DNA from: Xenorhabdus beddingii
GTDB taxonomy: Bacteria; Pseudomonadota; Gammaproteobacteria; Enterobacterales; Enterobacteriaceae
Length of the DNA stretch: 64,000 nt
Direction of reading: 5' to 3'
NCBI RefSeq assembly: GCF_002127545.1
Contig: NZ_MUBK01000001.1
Location: 204,424-268,423 of the forward strand
Shown here: piece by piece, positions 48,659 to 59,779 of the stretch
How the letters are laid out: every line of letters starts with the position of its first letter
How positions within the stretch are numbered: the first letter of the stretch is position 1
Program-made: the position numbers and the translations under genes
The notes under the pieces: generated by a model
Told to the model about the DNA's origin: nothing
Database searches by the model: none
The model's input: only the letters and a program-made list of their open reading frames with translations

Positions 48659-48976
48659 TTAATGACTGTTCTGATTTAAATATTGCTGCGCGTTTTGTTT
48701 AGACGTATCGGGTACCAGGCGGTAAAAAGATTCCCCTGGCTTAATCATCCCCAGTTCATTGCGGGCACGCTCTTCGATCGCCTCCTGTCCCCCTTTCAGG
48801 TCCCTGATTTCGGCAAACATCCGTTCATTACGCGCCTTAAGTTTGAGATAATCAGCCTGTTGCTTATCAACCTCAGACTTAACCCGAACATAATCATGAA
48901 TACCATTTTTGCCGAGCCACAGCGAATACTGCAACCAGCCAAGCAGAACCAGTAATAGTAGTGTTAGTTTGCCCAT
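48659..48976 (-). CDS. ftsB: Cell division protein FtsB
   Basis: A 105-residue bitopic divisome protein that forms the FtsQLB complex. A short cytoplasmic MGKL is followed by one membrane helix ([17 protein letters not shown]), then a periplasmic coiled coil ([20 protein letters not shown]) and the conserved [21 protein letters not shown]. The frame is open to 49003, but AGGGGGGGCG directly before the ATG at 48976 and the family N-terminus fix the start. It heads the ispD-ispF-truD operon. Confidence 0.96.
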   Translation of the reverse strand: MGKLTLLLLVLLGWLQYSLWLGKNGIHDYVRVKSEVDKQQADYLKLKARNERMFAEIRDLKGGQEAIEERARNELGMIKPGESFYRLVPDTSKQNAQQYLNQNSH

Positions 48977-48999
48977 CGCCCCCCCTGAAAACCCGCTAA

Positions 49000-49233
49000 T
49001 CATCCCATAACTGAAAGCATGACGCCACTGACTATCACAAAACCGCTCATAAGACGGTTCAAAAAACGCTTTAAAGCGCTATTCAACAATCTATTCAAAA
49101 AATTATTCAACAATCTATTCAAAAAACTATTCAAAAAAATACACAAAACTTGACCACACGATGTAATAGAAATGGATTGTATTAAGTGAGTGTAGAAACA
49201 CATTATTCCGCTGGCAATAATAATGTGTTTCAT
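49000..49233 (-). CDS. Repetitive small ORF between cysC and ftsB (doubtful)
   Basis: A 77-codon reverse-strand frame whose middle is a run of four-residue repeats ([20 protein letters not shown]), produced by a 12-bp DNA tandem repeat. Hydrophobic segments flank it. E. coli has the membrane-protein gene ygbE in this slot, but I see no similarity to it. No clear ribosome binding site. It may be a decayed or non-coding stretch; the repeat itself is certain. Confidence 0.25.
   Translation of the reverse strand: MKHIIIASGIMCFYTHLIQSISITSCGQVLCIFLNSFLNRLLNNFLNRLLNSALKRFLNRLMSGFVIVSGVMLSVMG
49079..49138. repeat. 12-bp tandem repeat array (five units)
   Basis: Units CTATTCAACAAT, CTATTCAAAAAA, TTATTCAACAAT, CTATTCAAAAAA, CTATTCAAAAAA. 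A related GGTTCAAAAAAC lies just before. Copy number is likely to vary between strains by slippage. Confidence 0.9.
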
Positions 49234-49280
49234 ATAGCAGTCTATTTGGTGGGGTTAATCAGGCTGAATGCTATCGTTTT

Positions 49281-49907
49281 TCAAAACAAAAAGTCGTTTT
49301 TCAGAACAAAAAGTAATTTCTCAATCGAAGATCCCATCGGTTGTGACCCATCCAGATAAATATCCGGGTGCTCCGGGGCTTCATAGACCGCATCAATTCC
49401 CGTGAAATTGAGCAATTCTCCCGCTCGTGCTTTTTTATATAATCCTTTGGGATCGCGGGCTTCACAGATTTCAAGTGGCGTATCAACATACACTTCAATA
49501 AATTGTCCCGCTTCCATTGAGTCACGTATTTTTTGCCGCTCTGTTTTATTGGGGGAAATAAAGGCTGTCAGTACCACCAACCCGGCATCCACCATCAGTT
49601 TTGAAACTTCCCCGACTCGCCGGATGTTCTCCCGTCTGTCGATGTCCGAAAAGCCTAAATCACTGCACAAACCATGACGCAGGTTATCGCCATCCAGTAA
49701 GTAAGTTTTGATCCCCCGCGAAAACAATGCCTGTTCCAGTGCTCCCGCAAGAGTGGATTTTCCTGAGCCGGATAACCCCGTGAACCAAATCACTAATGCA
49801 GGATGACCATTCGTCGTTTCCCGCTGTTGTCTATCCAGTACATGTGGATGCCAGACGATATTCGAAGCAACCGGCAAAGGAGAAACAGAGACTTTATCCT
49901 GAGACAC
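49281..49907 (-). CDS. cysC: Adenylylsulfate kinase
   Basis: Phosphorylates APS to PAPS in sulfate assimilation. 208 residues (E. coli 201). P-loop [11 protein letters not shown] near residue 45, followed by [17 protein letters not shown] and [10 protein letters not shown], the standard APS-binding motifs. Start is GTG, directly abutting the cysN stop and preceded by GGAGGAAAATAA. Last of the cysG-cysD-cysN-cysC operon. Confidence 0.96.
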   Translation of the reverse strand: MSQDKVSVSPLPVASNIVWHPHVLDRQQRETTNGHPALVIWFTGLSGSGKSTLAGALEQALFSRGIKTYLLDGDNLRHGLCSDLGFSDIDRRENIRRVGEVSKLMVDAGLVVLTAFISPNKTERQKIRDSMEAGQFIEVYVDTPLEICEARDPKGLYKKARAGELLNFTGIDAVYEAPEHPDIYLDGSQPMGSSIEKLLFVLKNDFLF

Positions 49908-51350
49908 TTATTTTCCTCCCAGTAGATCACGCGCTCCCCAGTGCGGGAAATGGCGACGAACTAAGCGGTTGAATTCCAGTTCAAATTCACTATATTGCTT
50001 AGGTTCTTCATAAACATCGGTCTGAATTTCGCGCACCAGCCCGGCTCCCACCGTGACGTTAGTCAGGCGATCAATCAGAATGATCCCGCCTGTCTCGGTG
50101 TTTTGGGCATAGCTATCGAGTAATAATGGCTCATCGAATGAGAATTCAACCAGCCCAATCGCATTCAATGGCAGTTCAACCGCGACTTTCTGTGTCAAAT
50201 GGTTAATATCGACCTGATATTGGAAATTCTCAACTTTGCCCCGACTTTTTTTACCCGCCACTTTGATATCCAAACTTTGCCCCTGAATCAACGGCTTTTC
50301 AGACATCCAGACAACATCAACCAAAGCATGACGGGCCACGATCATTTGATCGTCAACGGCCACCAGCAAATCGCCACGACTGATATCAATTTCATCTTTT
50401 AAGACCACAGTGATCGCTTCACCAGGCACAGCAAAGGACAGGTCACCATCAAAAGTCACAATCCTCTCGACCGTAGATACCCCCCCTGACGGCATGACCT
50501 TAATTTTCTGTCCCTGACGCAAGATCCCTGATGATAACGTGCCACTGTATCCGCGAAAATCGAGATCGGGGCGGTTCACATATTGCACCGGAAAGCGTAA
50601 AGGCTGTTCTGTCGCTTTTGTCTGCACATCCACGGTTTCGAGGAGATCCAGTAAGGTTTTTCCTGTAAACCATGGCATTTTTTCGCTGCGGGTCACAATG
50701 TTATCGCCTTCCAATGCCGAAATTGGAACGAAATAAATAGTTAAGTCAGCGGGTAATTGAGCTGAGAAATGCAAATAATCCTGTTTGATCTGTTCGAATA
50801 TTTCTTGTCGATATTCCAGCAAATCCATTTTATTCACGGCGACAACCAAATGGCGGATCCCCAGCAAGGTACTGATAAAACTGTGCCGCCGCGTTTGTTC
50901 CTGAACCCCTTTTCGCGCATCTATCAGCAAAATAGAGAGATGACTGGTTGAAGCGCCTGTTGCCATGTTTCGGGTATATTGTTCATGCCCCGGTGTATCC
51001 GCAATGATGAATTTGCGCTTTTCCGTGGAAAAATAACGGTATGCCACGTCAATGGTGATGCCTTGTTCCCGCTCTGCCGCCAATCCATCGACTAATAATG
51101 CCAGATCCAGTTTTTCACCCTGAGTGCCTATCCGTTTACTGTCGCTTTGTAATGTCGCAAGTTGATCTTCATAAATTTGACGGGTGTCATGCAGTAACCG
51201 GCCGATAAGGGTACTTTTTCCATCATCAACACTCCCGCAGGTTAAAAAGCGCAGTAATCCCTTTTCTTGCTGCGTGCGCAGGTAGGTCTCAACCCCTCCT
51301 TGCTGTTTGATCTGACTGGCGATGATTTCATTGTGTGCAAGTGCTGGCAT
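49908..51350 (-). CDS. cysN: Sulfate adenylyltransferase subunit 1 (GTPase)
   Basis: GTPase subunit of ATP sulfurylase, partner of CysD; 480 residues. G1 SVDDGKST, G3 [17 protein letters not shown] and G4 NKMD are clear, with an EF-Tu-like domain following and the conserved C-terminus [16 protein letters not shown]. The frame extends five codons upstream to a TTG at 51365. The ATG at 51350 has GGAGG seven bases before it and is preferred; it lies 11 bases after the cysD stop. Confidence 0.96.
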   Translation of the reverse strand: MPALAHNEIIASQIKQQGGVETYLRTQQEKGLLRFLTCGSVDDGKSTLIGRLLHDTRQIYEDQLATLQSDSKRIGTQGEKLDLALLVDGLAAEREQGITIDVAYRYFSTEKRKFIIADTPGHEQYTRNMATGASTSHLSILLIDARKGVQEQTRRHSFISTLLGIRHLVVAVNKMDLLEYRQEIFEQIKQDYLHFSAQLPADLTIYFVPISALEGDNIVTRSEKMPWFTGKTLLDLLETVDVQTKATEQPLRFPVQYVNRPDLDFRGYSGTLSSGILRQGQKIKVMPSGGVSTVERIVTFDGDLSFAVPGEAITVVLKDEIDISRGDLLVAVDDQMIVARHALVDVVWMSEKPLIQGQSLDIKVAGKKSRGKVENFQYQVDINHLTQKVAVELPLNAIGLVEFSFDEPLLLDSYAQNTETGGIILIDRLTNVTVGAGLVREIQTDVYEEPKQYSEFELEFNRLVRRHFPHWGARDLLGGK

Positions 51351-51361
51351 TGCTGGCCTCC

Positions 51362-52270
51362 TCAAAAATAACCCTGACGCTTTTTCAGTTCCATCGAACC
51401 AGACTGATCACTGTCAATCAGCCGTCCCTGCCGTTCACTGGTTGTCGATAGCAACATTTCTTCTATGATTTCCGGCAACGTCTCCGCCTCTGACGGCACC
51501 GCGCCCGTCAGCGGCCAGCAGCCCAAGGTTCTGAAACGAACTTTACACTGACTGATGACTTCTCCGGGTTTCAGGTCGATACGATCGTCGTCAACCATAA
51601 TCAACGCTCCATCACGTTGAATAACCGGGCGGTGTTTCGCGAAATAAAGGGGAACGATGTCGATGTGTTCCAAATAGATGTATTGCCAAATATCCAATTC
51701 AGTCCAGTTGGATAACGGAAATACGCGAATGCTTTCCCCTTTGTTAATCTGGCCGTTATAGTTGCGCCAAAGTTCCGGGCGCTGGTTTTTGGGGTCCCAG
51801 CGATGGGAACGATCACGGAATGAGTAGATGCGTTCTTTCGCCCGCGATTTTTCTTCATCACGCCGTGCACCACCAAATGCCGCATCAAAACCATATTTGT
51901 TCAGCGCCTGTTTCAACCCTTCGGTTTTCATGATGTCAGTATGTTTTGCGCTGCCATGGATAAAAGGATTAATGCCCAGTTCATCCCCTTGTGGATTGCG
52001 GTAAACCAGCAATTCAAGGCCATATTCTTCCACTGTGCGATCACGGAAATCATACATGTCCCGGAATTTCCAGCCGGTATCCACATGCAGTAAAGGAAAA
52101 GGCACCTTTCCCGGATAAAATGCCTTGCGTGCGAGATGCAGCATGACTGAGGAATCTTTACCAATCGAATAGAGCATCACGGGATTGGCAAATTCAGCAG
52201 CGACTTCCCGTATGATATGGATACTTTCAGCTTCAAGTTGCTGTAAATGTGTCAGTCTTTTCTTGTCCAT
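51362..52270 (-). CDS. cysD: Sulfate adenylyltransferase subunit 2
   Basis: Catalytic subunit that makes APS from ATP and sulfate; 302 residues, the same as E. coli CysD. PP-loop [34 protein letters not shown] and the C-terminal [13 protein letters not shown] are diagnostic. The open frame runs upstream to 52339, but AAGGAGGGG just before the ATG at 52270 and family alignment set the start. It lies between cysG and cysN. Confidence 0.97.
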   Translation of the reverse strand: MDKKRLTHLQQLEAESIHIIREVAAEFANPVMLYSIGKDSSVMLHLARKAFYPGKVPFPLLHVDTGWKFRDMYDFRDRTVEEYGLELLVYRNPQGDELGINPFIHGSAKHTDIMKTEGLKQALNKYGFDAAFGGARRDEEKSRAKERIYSFRDRSHRWDPKNQRPELWRNYNGQINKGESIRVFPLSNWTELDIWQYIYLEHIDIVPLYFAKHRPVIQRDGALIMVDDDRIDLKPGEVISQCKVRFRTLGCWPLTGAVPSEAETLPEIIEEMLLSTTSERQGRLIDSDQSGSMELKKRQGYF

Positions 52271-52280
52271 GAACCCCTCC

Positions 52281-53735
52281 TTATACAAAATCAATAACAG
52301 CAGGATGATTGACTTGCGCAAGCGTTTTTTCTTGATCAATCAATGGGTTTTGATCATCTGATTGCTGCCCGAACCAGGCTATCTGATGGTGGAGTCGGGC
52401 CACTTCTCCCACAACCAGCAAGGCAGGAGATGGGGCGGCCTGTGCCAGCCGTTCCAATTCGGATAAAGTGCCGGTCAGCACTTGCTGTTCTGGACGAGTG
52501 CCACAACCAATGACGGCAACGGGAGTATTGGCATCCCGCCCGTGTGAAATCAGTTGTTGGCTGATCAAAGCCGCTTTCATGATCCCCATGTAAATGGCCA
52601 GTGTCTGATTGCCCCGCGCCAATGCAGGCCAATCCAGTTCACTGCCATTTTCACGGCAATGTCCTGTAATAAAGGTGACGCTTTGCGCGTGTTCTCTGTG
52701 AGTCAACGGGATACCGGCATAAGCCGAAGCCCCAATCGCCGCCGTAATGCCGGGCACAACTTGAAAGGGTATACCCGCTGCCGCCGCTATTTGTAATTCT
52801 TCCCCGCCACGGCCAAATATAAATGGATCACCCCCTTTCAGGCGCACGACTTTTTTCCCTTGATTCGCCAGTTTAATGATGAGTGCATTGGTCTCTTCCT
52901 GCGCAACGGCGTGATTACCCGCTCTTTTTCCAACACAGATTTTGTCGGCATCACGACGCACTAATTCCAGAATTTCTGCACTCACCAAATGGTCATAGAG
53001 GACAACATCAGCCTGCTGGAGCACCTGCAAACCTTTTAATGTCAGTAACCCCGGATCTCCCGGCCCTGCACCGACCAGCGCCAGCTCTCCCTGAAGGTGA
53101 GAATGATCCTGAGTCAACTGTTGTTCAAGCTGCGCTTCTGCTTGTTGCAATTGTCCATTGGCAATCAATGTGGCAAAACGTCCATGAAAGGCTTTTTCCC
53201 AAAAATGGCGCCGCTGACGCAGGGAAGCAAAACGCTGTTTTACCTGTTCACGCCAGCGCCCCGCTATGTCTGCCATTGAACCCAGATGAAATGGCAACAG
53301 GGATTCCAACTTTTCTCGCAATAATTTTGTTAATACCGGCGATTTTCCGGCCGATGAAATCGCCACCATAATGGGAGAGCGATCAATGATTGAAGGGAAA
53401 ATGGCTGAACAAAGTGGCTGATTGTCCACGACATTAACCAAAATTGCCCGATGATTGGCTGCCTCAAAAATATGCTGGTTCAAGTTGTGATCGTCGGTCG
53501 CAGCAATGACCAGAAATACGCCGTCAAGATATTCGGTTTTAAACGTTCCCTGTAACCACTCAAACTCACCCTTTTGATGGCGTTGTTGCAGTTCTACATG
53601 CAGTTCAGGGGCAACAATGGTTAATGCTGCGCCAGTACGCAACAATAAACTTGCCTTGCGAGAGGCAATTTCTCCGCCCCCCACCAGCAGTACAGATCGG
53701 GTTTTCAGCTCAACAAATAAGGGTAAATAGTCCAC
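52281..53735 (-). CDS. cysG: Siroheme synthase (multifunctional CysG)
   Basis: Makes siroheme for the sulfite reductase encoded nearby, from uroporphyrinogen III. 484 residues. An N-terminal Rossmann dehydrogenase/ferrochelatase ([36 protein letters not shown]) is followed by the C-terminal uroporphyrinogen methyltransferase ([35 protein letters not shown]). The frame is open to an ATG at 53771. I chose a GTG at 53735 because the next residues, DYLPLFVEL, match the family start. It heads cysG-D-N-C. A CysB-controlled promoter upstream is expected but was not identified. Confidence 0.93.
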   Translation of the reverse strand: MDYLPLFVELKTRSVLLVGGGEIASRKASLLLRTGAALTIVAPELHVELQQRHQKGEFEWLQGTFKTEYLDGVFLVIAATDDHNLNQHIFEAANHRAILVNVVDNQPLCSAIFPSIIDRSPIMVAISSAGKSPVLTKLLREKLESLLPFHLGSMADIAGRWREQVKQRFASLRQRRHFWEKAFHGRFATLIANGQLQQAEAQLEQQLTQDHSHLQGELALVGAGPGDPGLLTLKGLQVLQQADVVLYDHLVSAEILELVRRDADKICVGKRAGNHAVAQEETNALIIKLANQGKKVVRLKGGDPFIFGRGGEELQIAAAAGIPFQVVPGITAAIGASAYAGIPLTHREHAQSVTFITGHCRENGSELDWPALARGNQTLAIYMGIMKAALISQQLISHGRDANTPVAVIGCGTRPEQQVLTGTLSELERLAQAAPSPALLVVGEVARLHHQIAWFGQQSDDQNPLIDQEKTLAQVNHPAVIDFV

Positions 53736-53908
53736 AGTGACATGCCATCCAGTGTTTAACTTTTTAATCATTATCTAAACAATGAATATATGAAGCTGTG
53801 ACGAGGTTATGAAATGACAAAAAGGAATTATTTGTTCCTGAATCGCATAAGCTAAACTTTTTGGTATGTCATAAGGTCAGTTAAGCAAGATATTCAATCC
53901 ATGCGGAA

Positions 53909-53936
53909 GCGGCGCCTCTTTGACAAGAGTCGCCGC
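53909..53936. terminator. Hairpin between cysH and cysG
   Basis: GCGGCG-C-CTCTT, loop TGAC, AAGAG-T-CGCCGC: an 11-bp stem with one internal mismatch. It lies about 45 bases beyond the cysH 5-prime-distal side (downstream of its stop is 53980). No long T-run follows on either strand, so termination is uncertain. Confidence 0.45.
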
Positions 53937-53979
53937 CCGATAAAAATCATCGCGATCCGGAATACGGATTTAACGTTAT

Positions 53980-54714
53980 TTAACTTTCGTGCAAACCGCA
54001 CTCACGTTTTAAACCCCAAAAGCGGGTTTGTTCTTCACTCATGCCCGGTTCCCATTTTTGGGTGGTATGGGTATCTCCGACAGAAAGGTAGCCCTGTTCC
54101 CACAATGGGTGGTATTCAAGGCCGTGCTGTGTCAGGTATTGATGTATGCGCCGATTATCCCAATCAATGATTGGCAGGATCTTGAAAACGCCTCGCTGAA
54201 TGGCCAGCACAGGTAAATTGGCACGGCTTTCTGATTGCTGGCGACGCAAACCTGCAAACCAGCTTTGGGCTTGCAGTTCGTTCAATGCCCGGTTCATCGG
54301 TTCAACTTTGTTGATCTGATTATAACGTTCAATCCCTTCGATTCCCTGTTGCCATAATTTGCCATAACGGGCTTCCTGCCAAACCGGGGAGTGCTCTGCA
54401 CGAAAAATCTTCAAGTTCAGGTTGAGTTTTTCGGTCAGCTTATCGATAAATTGATAGGTTTCAGGAAATAAGTATCCGGTATCGGTAAGTACCACAGGGA
54501 TATCAGGGTACTCCTGTGTCACAAGGTGCAAGCAAACTGCCGCCTGAATACCAAAACTGGAAGAAAGGACAAATTCGCCGGAGAGATGTTCCAATGCCCA
54601 GCTCACACGTTGATGGGCCTCCAGCAGTTCCAATTGTTGATTAATTTCAGCCAGTGCTTCAGTTTGCTGCTCTGCGGTCAGTGTCACCAGCGCCGATAAA
54701 TTCAGTCGGTTCAT
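53980..54714 (-). CDS. cysH: Phosphoadenylylsulfate (PAPS) reductase
   Basis: Reduces PAPS to sulfite using thioredoxin; 244 residues, as in E. coli CysH. The PP-loop [14 protein letters not shown], substrate motif [22 protein letters not shown], and the redox cysteine near the C-terminus in KRECGLHES are all visible. The ATG overlaps the cysI stop (ATGA) with GGAGG just upstream; the longer frame to 54801 lies within cysI. Third in cysJ-cysI-cysH. Confidence 0.97.
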   Translation of the reverse strand: MNRLNLSALVTLTAEQQTEALAEINQQLELLEAHQRVSWALEHLSGEFVLSSSFGIQAAVCLHLVTQEYPDIPVVLTDTGYLFPETYQFIDKLTEKLNLNLKIFRAEHSPVWQEARYGKLWQQGIEGIERYNQINKVEPMNRALNELQAQSWFAGLRRQQSESRANLPVLAIQRGVFKILPIIDWDNRRIHQYLTQHGLEYHPLWEQGYLSVGDTHTTQKWEPGMSEEQTRFWGLKRECGLHES

Positions 54715-56456
54715 ACTGCCTCCTGCCAATCGTAAAAATCGATGGCGGAATTCAATACTGGCTTGATGATATCGGTGCGGATCAGGAAGTCGCCAAAACA
54801 TTCACTGGCATAACGCTCTGATGCCCAACGTCCAATAAATTCATCCAGTATCTCAAGGATCTCTGCCGAGGTGATATTTTCCCTGTACATTCGGGGAATT
54901 CGGCTACCAATCCGGTTGCCGCCAAGGTGGAGGTTATAACGATCGGGGGCTTTGCCCACCAGCCCCACTTCTGCCAGCATTGCCCGACCACATCCATTGG
55001 CGCAACCTGTGACCCGCAAGATAATCTCTTCGTTACCGACACCATGCTTCTCCATGAACGCATCAATATGGTCAACAAAAGTCGGCAGGAAACGCTCCGC
55101 TTCAGCCATGGCCAGTGGACAGGTAGGAAATGAAACGCAGGCCATAGAATGATGACGCAGAGTCGTCACGCTATGATCAATTAAGCCATGAGAAAGGGCG
55201 ATTTGTTCAATCCGTGATTTTTCACTTTCAGGTATCCCCGCCACAATCAGGTTTTGGTTAGCGGTCAGGCGAAAATCGCCTTGATGGATTTTCGCAATTT
55301 CTGCGATCCCGGTTTTTAACGGTTTATCGGGATAATCCAGAAAACGGCCATTTTCAATGAATAGGGTTAAATGCCATTGATCATCGATCCCTTTTAACCA
55401 GCCGATTTGATCCCCCCGCCCCGTGAATTCATAGGGGCGAATGGTCTCAAATTTCACACCAGCCCGTTTTTCAACCTCATCCTTGAACGTTTCGACCCCC
55501 ACACGTTCCAGGGTATATTTGGTTTTCGCATTTTTACGATCCGTGCGGTTACCCCAATCACGTTGAGTGGTCACCACAGCTTCGGCAATTGCCAGTGTGT
55601 GTTCCAGCGCAATAAAACCAAATTCACTCGCCAGTCGCGGAAACGTTTTTTTGTCGCCGTGGGTCATGGCTAAACCACCGCCCACCAGCACGTTAAAGCC
55701 GATTAATCGGTCATTTTCTGCAATGGCAACAAAATTCAGATCATTGGCATGTAAATCCACATCATTTTGCGGCGGGATCACCACCGATGTTTTAAATTTA
55801 CGCGGCAGGTAAGTTGCGCCAAGAATAGGCTCTTCATCCGTGGTTAGGATTCTTTCTTTATCCAGCCAGATTTCAGCATACGCATGAGTTCGTGGCAAAA
55901 GGTGTTCTGATATCTTCTTCGCCCATTCATACGCCTGTTGGTGTAAGGCAGATTGCACCGGATTGGAGGTACACAGCACATTACGATTGACGTCGTTGGC
56001 TGTTGCCAATGAGTCCAGCCCCATCTGGGCCAATAGTTGATGCGCAGGTTTGAGGTTATTTTTTAAGATGCCATGAAACTGGAACGTTTGTCGATTGGTC
56101 AACCGAATACTGCCATACAGGGTATTTTCTGTCGCAAAACGGTCAATGCCCAGCCACTGGTTCGGGGTAATAATCCCCCCCGGCAAGCGACAACGCAACA
56201 TCATGGCATGACGCGGTTCGAGTTTTTGTTCTGCTCGTTCAGCCCGAATATCACGATCATCTTGCTGATACATCCCGTGAAAGCGGATAAGGAGGAAGTT
56301 ATCCCCCTCAAATCCCCCTGTCAGCCCATTCTGTAAATCTTCGCTGATGGTTCCCCGCAGATAATGACTGTCTAACTTCATGCGTTCACTGTCTGCAAGT
56401 TTGCCTTCAACAATCAAAGGCCCTTGTTTTTCTTTTTCTTTGCTCACATTGCTCAT
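54711..56456 (-). CDS. cysI: Sulfite reductase hemoprotein subunit
   Basis: Reduces sulfite to sulfide using siroheme and a 4Fe-4S cluster; 581 residues. Cluster/siroheme cysteines are in [10 protein letters not shown] and [11 protein letters not shown]. Substrate-binding arginines lie in [14 protein letters not shown]. The start at ATG 56456, with GAGAG about ten bases upstream, sits two bases after the cysJ stop; ATGs at 56468 and 56501 are alternatives. It works with CysJ and with siroheme from CysG encoded close by. Confidence 0.96.
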   Translation of the reverse strand: MSNVSKEKEKQGPLIVEGKLADSERMKLDSHYLRGTISEDLQNGLTGGFEGDNFLLIRFHGMYQQDDRDIRAERAEQKLEPRHAMMLRCRLPGGIITPNQWLGIDRFATENTLYGSIRLTNRQTFQFHGILKNNLKPAHQLLAQMGLDSLATANDVNRNVLCTSNPVQSALHQQAYEWAKKISEHLLPRTHAYAEIWLDKERILTTDEEPILGATYLPRKFKTSVVIPPQNDVDLHANDLNFVAIAENDRLIGFNVLVGGGLAMTHGDKKTFPRLASEFGFIALEHTLAIAEAVVTTQRDWGNRTDRKNAKTKYTLERVGVETFKDEVEKRAGVKFETIRPYEFTGRGDQIGWLKGIDDQWHLTLFIENGRFLDYPDKPLKTGIAEIAKIHQGDFRLTANQNLIVAGIPESEKSRIEQIALSHGLIDHSVTTLRHHSMACVSFPTCPLAMAEAERFLPTFVDHIDAFMEKHGVGNEEIILRVTGCANGCGRAMLAEVGLVGKAPDRYNLHLGGNRIGSRIPRMYRENITSAEILEILDEFIGRWASERYASECFGDFLIRTDIIKPVLNSAIDFYDWQEAV

Positions 56457-56457
56457 G

Positions 56458-58272
56458 TTAGTAAACATCTCTCTGATAACGGCGCTCAAGGCGCAATTCA
56501 CTCAAGAATTCATCAGCCTGTTCAGCATCCATGCCACCCTGTTGTGAAATAATGTCCAATAGGGTCTGCTCCACGTCTTTTGCCATGCGATTGGCGTCAC
56601 CACAGACATACAGGTGCGCACCATCCTGAATCCAACGCCAGACGTCTTCGCCCTGCTCATGGAGTTTGTCTTGTACATACACTTTATGTTGCTGATCCCG
56701 CGACCAGGCCAAATCAATACGCGTCAACAAACCCTCTTTCACATAACGCTGGAGTTCAACCTGATACAGAAAGTCTTCAACAAAATGGGGATTACCGAAA
56801 AACAGCCAATTTTTACCTTCCGCTCCCTGACTGTCGCGCTGTTGCAAGAATGCCCTGAATGGAGCGATGCCGGTTCCCGGCCCAATCATAATGACAGGGG
56901 TATTGGGATCTGCGGGTAAGCGGAAATTATGATTCTTTTCGATAAAAACCCGGATGTTGTCATCTTCCTGCAATCGATCGGCCAAATAGCCTGATGCGCC
57001 CCCCGTGCGTGCCCGCCCTTCAATCTCGTAACGAACCACTCCCACGGTAATGTGGACTTCGTTTTCAACTTCAGATTGTGAAGAGGAGATGGAGTAGAGC
57101 CGTGGTGTCAGTGGGCGCAACAAATCAATAAACTGTTGGGCTTCAGGATGTAAAGCCGCGTTTCTGACCATGTCCACAATCGGTGTTGTCTGGGCATATT
57201 GCTGCAATGCCGGTTTATCAGCCACTAATGCCAGCAGTTTTTCATCTTTCGCCAATGCCGCATATTTCTCAACGATCACGCCCGTATTTTGGGTCAGTTC
57301 TCTATGACTCCTCAATGCTTCACGCAGTGGGAGTAACTTGCCATGCACATTAACGGGTTCTGAACCCTCCAGCCAAAGCAGGTCAATTAGTTCATCCACC
57401 AAGGCCGGATCATTTTCAAACCAAATCCCCAAGGCATCTCCCGGCTGATAACTCAGCCCGGAATCCCCCAAATCAATTTCAATGTGGCGAACATCTTTGT
57501 CAGATCCACGTCCCGTGATTTTTTGGTTAGCCAATAGCGATGCGGTCAGGGGAATTTCCCTGGTGTACATTGCACTCGCTGAAGCCGTTTGTACGGTGGA
57601 TATCGCCTGAGTTGCAACAAAAGGCGTGACTGATTTTGCCTGTACGGACTGGCGCTGTTGCAGAATATCTGTGATTTTCTGGCGCCATTGATCCGCTTGC
57701 TCTTGATATTCCACATCAGCATCAACCCGGGCCAGCAAGCGTTGCGCCCCCAGCTCATTCAGACGATGATCAAAATCTTTTCCTGCCTGACAGAAATGTT
57801 CATATGAAGTATCACCCAAACCAAATACAGCATAAGCGGTCTCTTTCATGGGTGGCGCTTTTTTGGAATGGAGATATTTATAGAGTGCTACCGCTTCTTC
57901 TGCCGGCTCACCTTCACCTTGGGTCGAAGCAATAATAACCAATGCCCGCTCTTTGGAAATGTGTTTAAATTTATAATCACCGGCGTTAATCAAGTTCACA
58001 TTGAGATTTGCCGCTAATAATGACTCTCTGAGTTGCTCCGCCAAACGACGGGCATTGCCGGTTTGCGATGCAGAAATGAGGGTAATGGTTTCTTGTGTAG
58101 AAACAGCCGGCGTTTCCATCTCAGTTTGTGGCTGGTGATTCACCATGCCCCAAAAATAGCCCGATAACCAAGCCAGTTGGTGCGGCGAAAAATCACGGGT
58201 TGCAGATTGCAGACGTGATAATTGTTCTGGAGAAACAGGTAATAATACAGTTGAAGGTGGTTTCGCGGTCAT
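56458..58272 (-). CDS. cysJ: Sulfite reductase flavoprotein subunit
   Basis: Passes electrons from NADPH via FAD and FMN to CysI; 604 residues. Order: flavodoxin-like FMN domain ([27 protein letters not shown]), FAD-binding [26 protein letters not shown], then NADPH domain [29 protein letters not shown] and C-terminal RRYQRDVY. The family N-terminus begins at the ATG at 58272; the open frame extends to 58305. First of cysJIH and divergent from queD, as in E. coli. Confidence 0.96.
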   Translation of the reverse strand: MTAKPPSTVLLPVSPEQLSRLQSATRDFSPHQLAWLSGYFWGMVNHQPQTEMETPAVSTQETITLISASQTGNARRLAEQLRESLLAANLNVNLINAGDYKFKHISKERALVIIASTQGEGEPAEEAVALYKYLHSKKAPPMKETAYAVFGLGDTSYEHFCQAGKDFDHRLNELGAQRLLARVDADVEYQEQADQWRQKITDILQQRQSVQAKSVTPFVATQAISTVQTASASAMYTREIPLTASLLANQKITGRGSDKDVRHIEIDLGDSGLSYQPGDALGIWFENDPALVDELIDLLWLEGSEPVNVHGKLLPLREALRSHRELTQNTGVIVEKYAALAKDEKLLALVADKPALQQYAQTTPIVDMVRNAALHPEAQQFIDLLRPLTPRLYSISSSQSEVENEVHITVGVVRYEIEGRARTGGASGYLADRLQEDDNIRVFIEKNHNFRLPADPNTPVIMIGPGTGIAPFRAFLQQRDSQGAEGKNWLFFGNPHFVEDFLYQVELQRYVKEGLLTRIDLAWSRDQQHKVYVQDKLHEQGEDVWRWIQDGAHLYVCGDANRMAKDVEQTLLDIISQQGGMDAEQADEFLSELRLERRYQRDVY

Positions 58273-58542
58273 TGTCCAGTGCCCTTTGCTATAGCGAATA
58301 TCCATGCCGTAAAAAATAATAGAGCAATCATGATCATGGATTCATTGTCAGGTTATCCCAGAACAGGATGAGTATTTAAAGAAAGGATCGCAATATCTCA
58401 TAACCAAAACGCCTAACTTTATTTACAGATTTAATATATCGATAAAGTTGTTAAGCGCTGTGCTTTATTCCTCCAGAAAAAACACGTTATGCGTGCAAAG
58501 TTCAGGTAGAATAGCCGGCCTTTTGAAACCGGGGAAAGCATC

Positions 58543-58905
58543 ATGATCACAACTATCTTTAAAGATTTTCAATTTGAAGCAGCACATCACCTGCCGCATG
58601 TTCCAGAAGGGCATAAATGTGGGCGCCTGCATGGGCATTCATTTATGGTACGTTTGGAGCTGACTGGAGAAGTCGATCCTCTCAGCGGCTGGCTCATGGA
58701 CTTTGCCGATGTAAAAGCCGCGTTTAAACCCATTTGGGAACGGCTCGATCACTACTATCTCAATGACATTCCCGGGCTTGAAAATCCCACCAGCGAAGTC
58801 CTGGCCAAGTGGATCTGGGGGCAGTTAAAACCGACATTATCTCAACTCAGTGCCGTCATGGTCAAAGAAACCTGTAGCGCAGGTTGCATCTATCGGGGTG
58901 AGTAA
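58543..58905 (+). CDS. queD: 6-carboxy-5,6,7,8-tetrahydropterin synthase QueD
   Basis: A 120-residue enzyme in queuosine precursor biosynthesis. Zinc-binding histidines are in FEAAHHLPH and GRLHGHSF, the catalytic Cys in HKCGRLHGH, and a conserved Glu in VKETCSAGC. It matches E. coli QueD (121 residues) in length. It lies beside cysJ on the opposite strand and is convergent with queE, so two queuosine steps are adjacent. Confidence 0.96.
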   Translation: MITTIFKDFQFEAAHHLPHVPEGHKCGRLHGHSFMVRLELTGEVDPLSGWLMDFADVKAAFKPIWERLDHYYLNDIPGLENPTSEVLAKWIWGQLKPTLSQLSAVMVKETCSAGCIYRGE

Positions 58906-58939
58906 AGATTCAGCACCAGAACCTGGTGCTGAATGAACT

Positions 58940-59611
58940 TCAGGCGATATTTAAGTACTTATGTGTCTGCATCGAAAAACGCCAGTTTCTGGCAATGCAT
59001 GTTTCAATACACAGGCGGGTAGCTTCTTCTTTCTGGCTAATGGGCTGTAAAGCAATAATCGGGACAGGGCTTCCATCAAGCATCTTCAGCAATTCATCCA
59101 ATGCTTCAATATCGCGCTCCCGTCCAACAGGATGCTTAATTTCATCTGCCCGTTTCATGGCTTCTGGCAAAACTCGATATCCCCCCCGCATTTTCACCTT
59201 TGGCGAAACCGTTACCCAGGTTTTGTCAGTGCACTGAATGGCATGTGTCCCACTCGTCTCTATCTGACATCGGTAACCCTCACTTTCCAGTGTTTCAGTC
59301 AGAGGACGCAAATCATATAAACACGGTTCGCCACCGGTAATCACAATATGACGCGCACTGTAGCCTTGACGGGTGAATATGTTAAGTAACTGTCTCGCTG
59401 TCGCGATACCCCAAATATCACTGTCTTGTGATTTCAGTAAGATGTTTTCCATCGGCTGCTGTTTATCAGCCTCTTTCTCCCATGTGTGCTTGGTATCACA
59501 CCAACTGCATCCTACCGGACATCCCTGTAAGCGAATGAAGACCGAAGGCACACCGGTAAACACCCCCTCTCCCTGTAAAGTTTGAAAGATTTCATTTATT
59601 GGGTAGATCAT
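58940..59611 (-). CDS. queE: 7-carboxy-7-deazaguanine synthase QueE
   Basis: A 223-residue radical SAM enzyme turning carboxytetrahydropterin into 7-carboxy-7-deazaguanine, the step after QueD. The cluster motif lies in LQGCPVGCSWCDTKHTW, and the SAM-contacting IVITGGEPCLYDL is present. The terminal region matches E. coli QueE. Convergent with queD. Confidence 0.95.
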   Translation of the reverse strand: MIYPINEIFQTLQGEGVFTGVPSVFIRLQGCPVGCSWCDTKHTWEKEADKQQPMENILLKSQDSDIWGIATARQLLNIFTRQGYSARHIVITGGEPCLYDLRPLTETLESEGYRCQIETSGTHAIQCTDKTWVTVSPKVKMRGGYRVLPEAMKRADEIKHPVGRERDIEALDELLKMLDGSPVPIIALQPISQKEEATRLCIETCIARNWRFSMQTHKYLNIA

Positions 59612-59779
59612 AAAAAAACTCTGGTTTACTAAACTGCCCGTTATTATTACAGATATCTATCCCGCGAACATCCATCTTTATGGTATGGTACGAGGTTGCT
59701 TTTGCTGGCATCTCACGCCAGACAGAGCATTGTATGCCTAAAATACTCTCTGGCATGAAAGGATAGATGGGAATAACGA

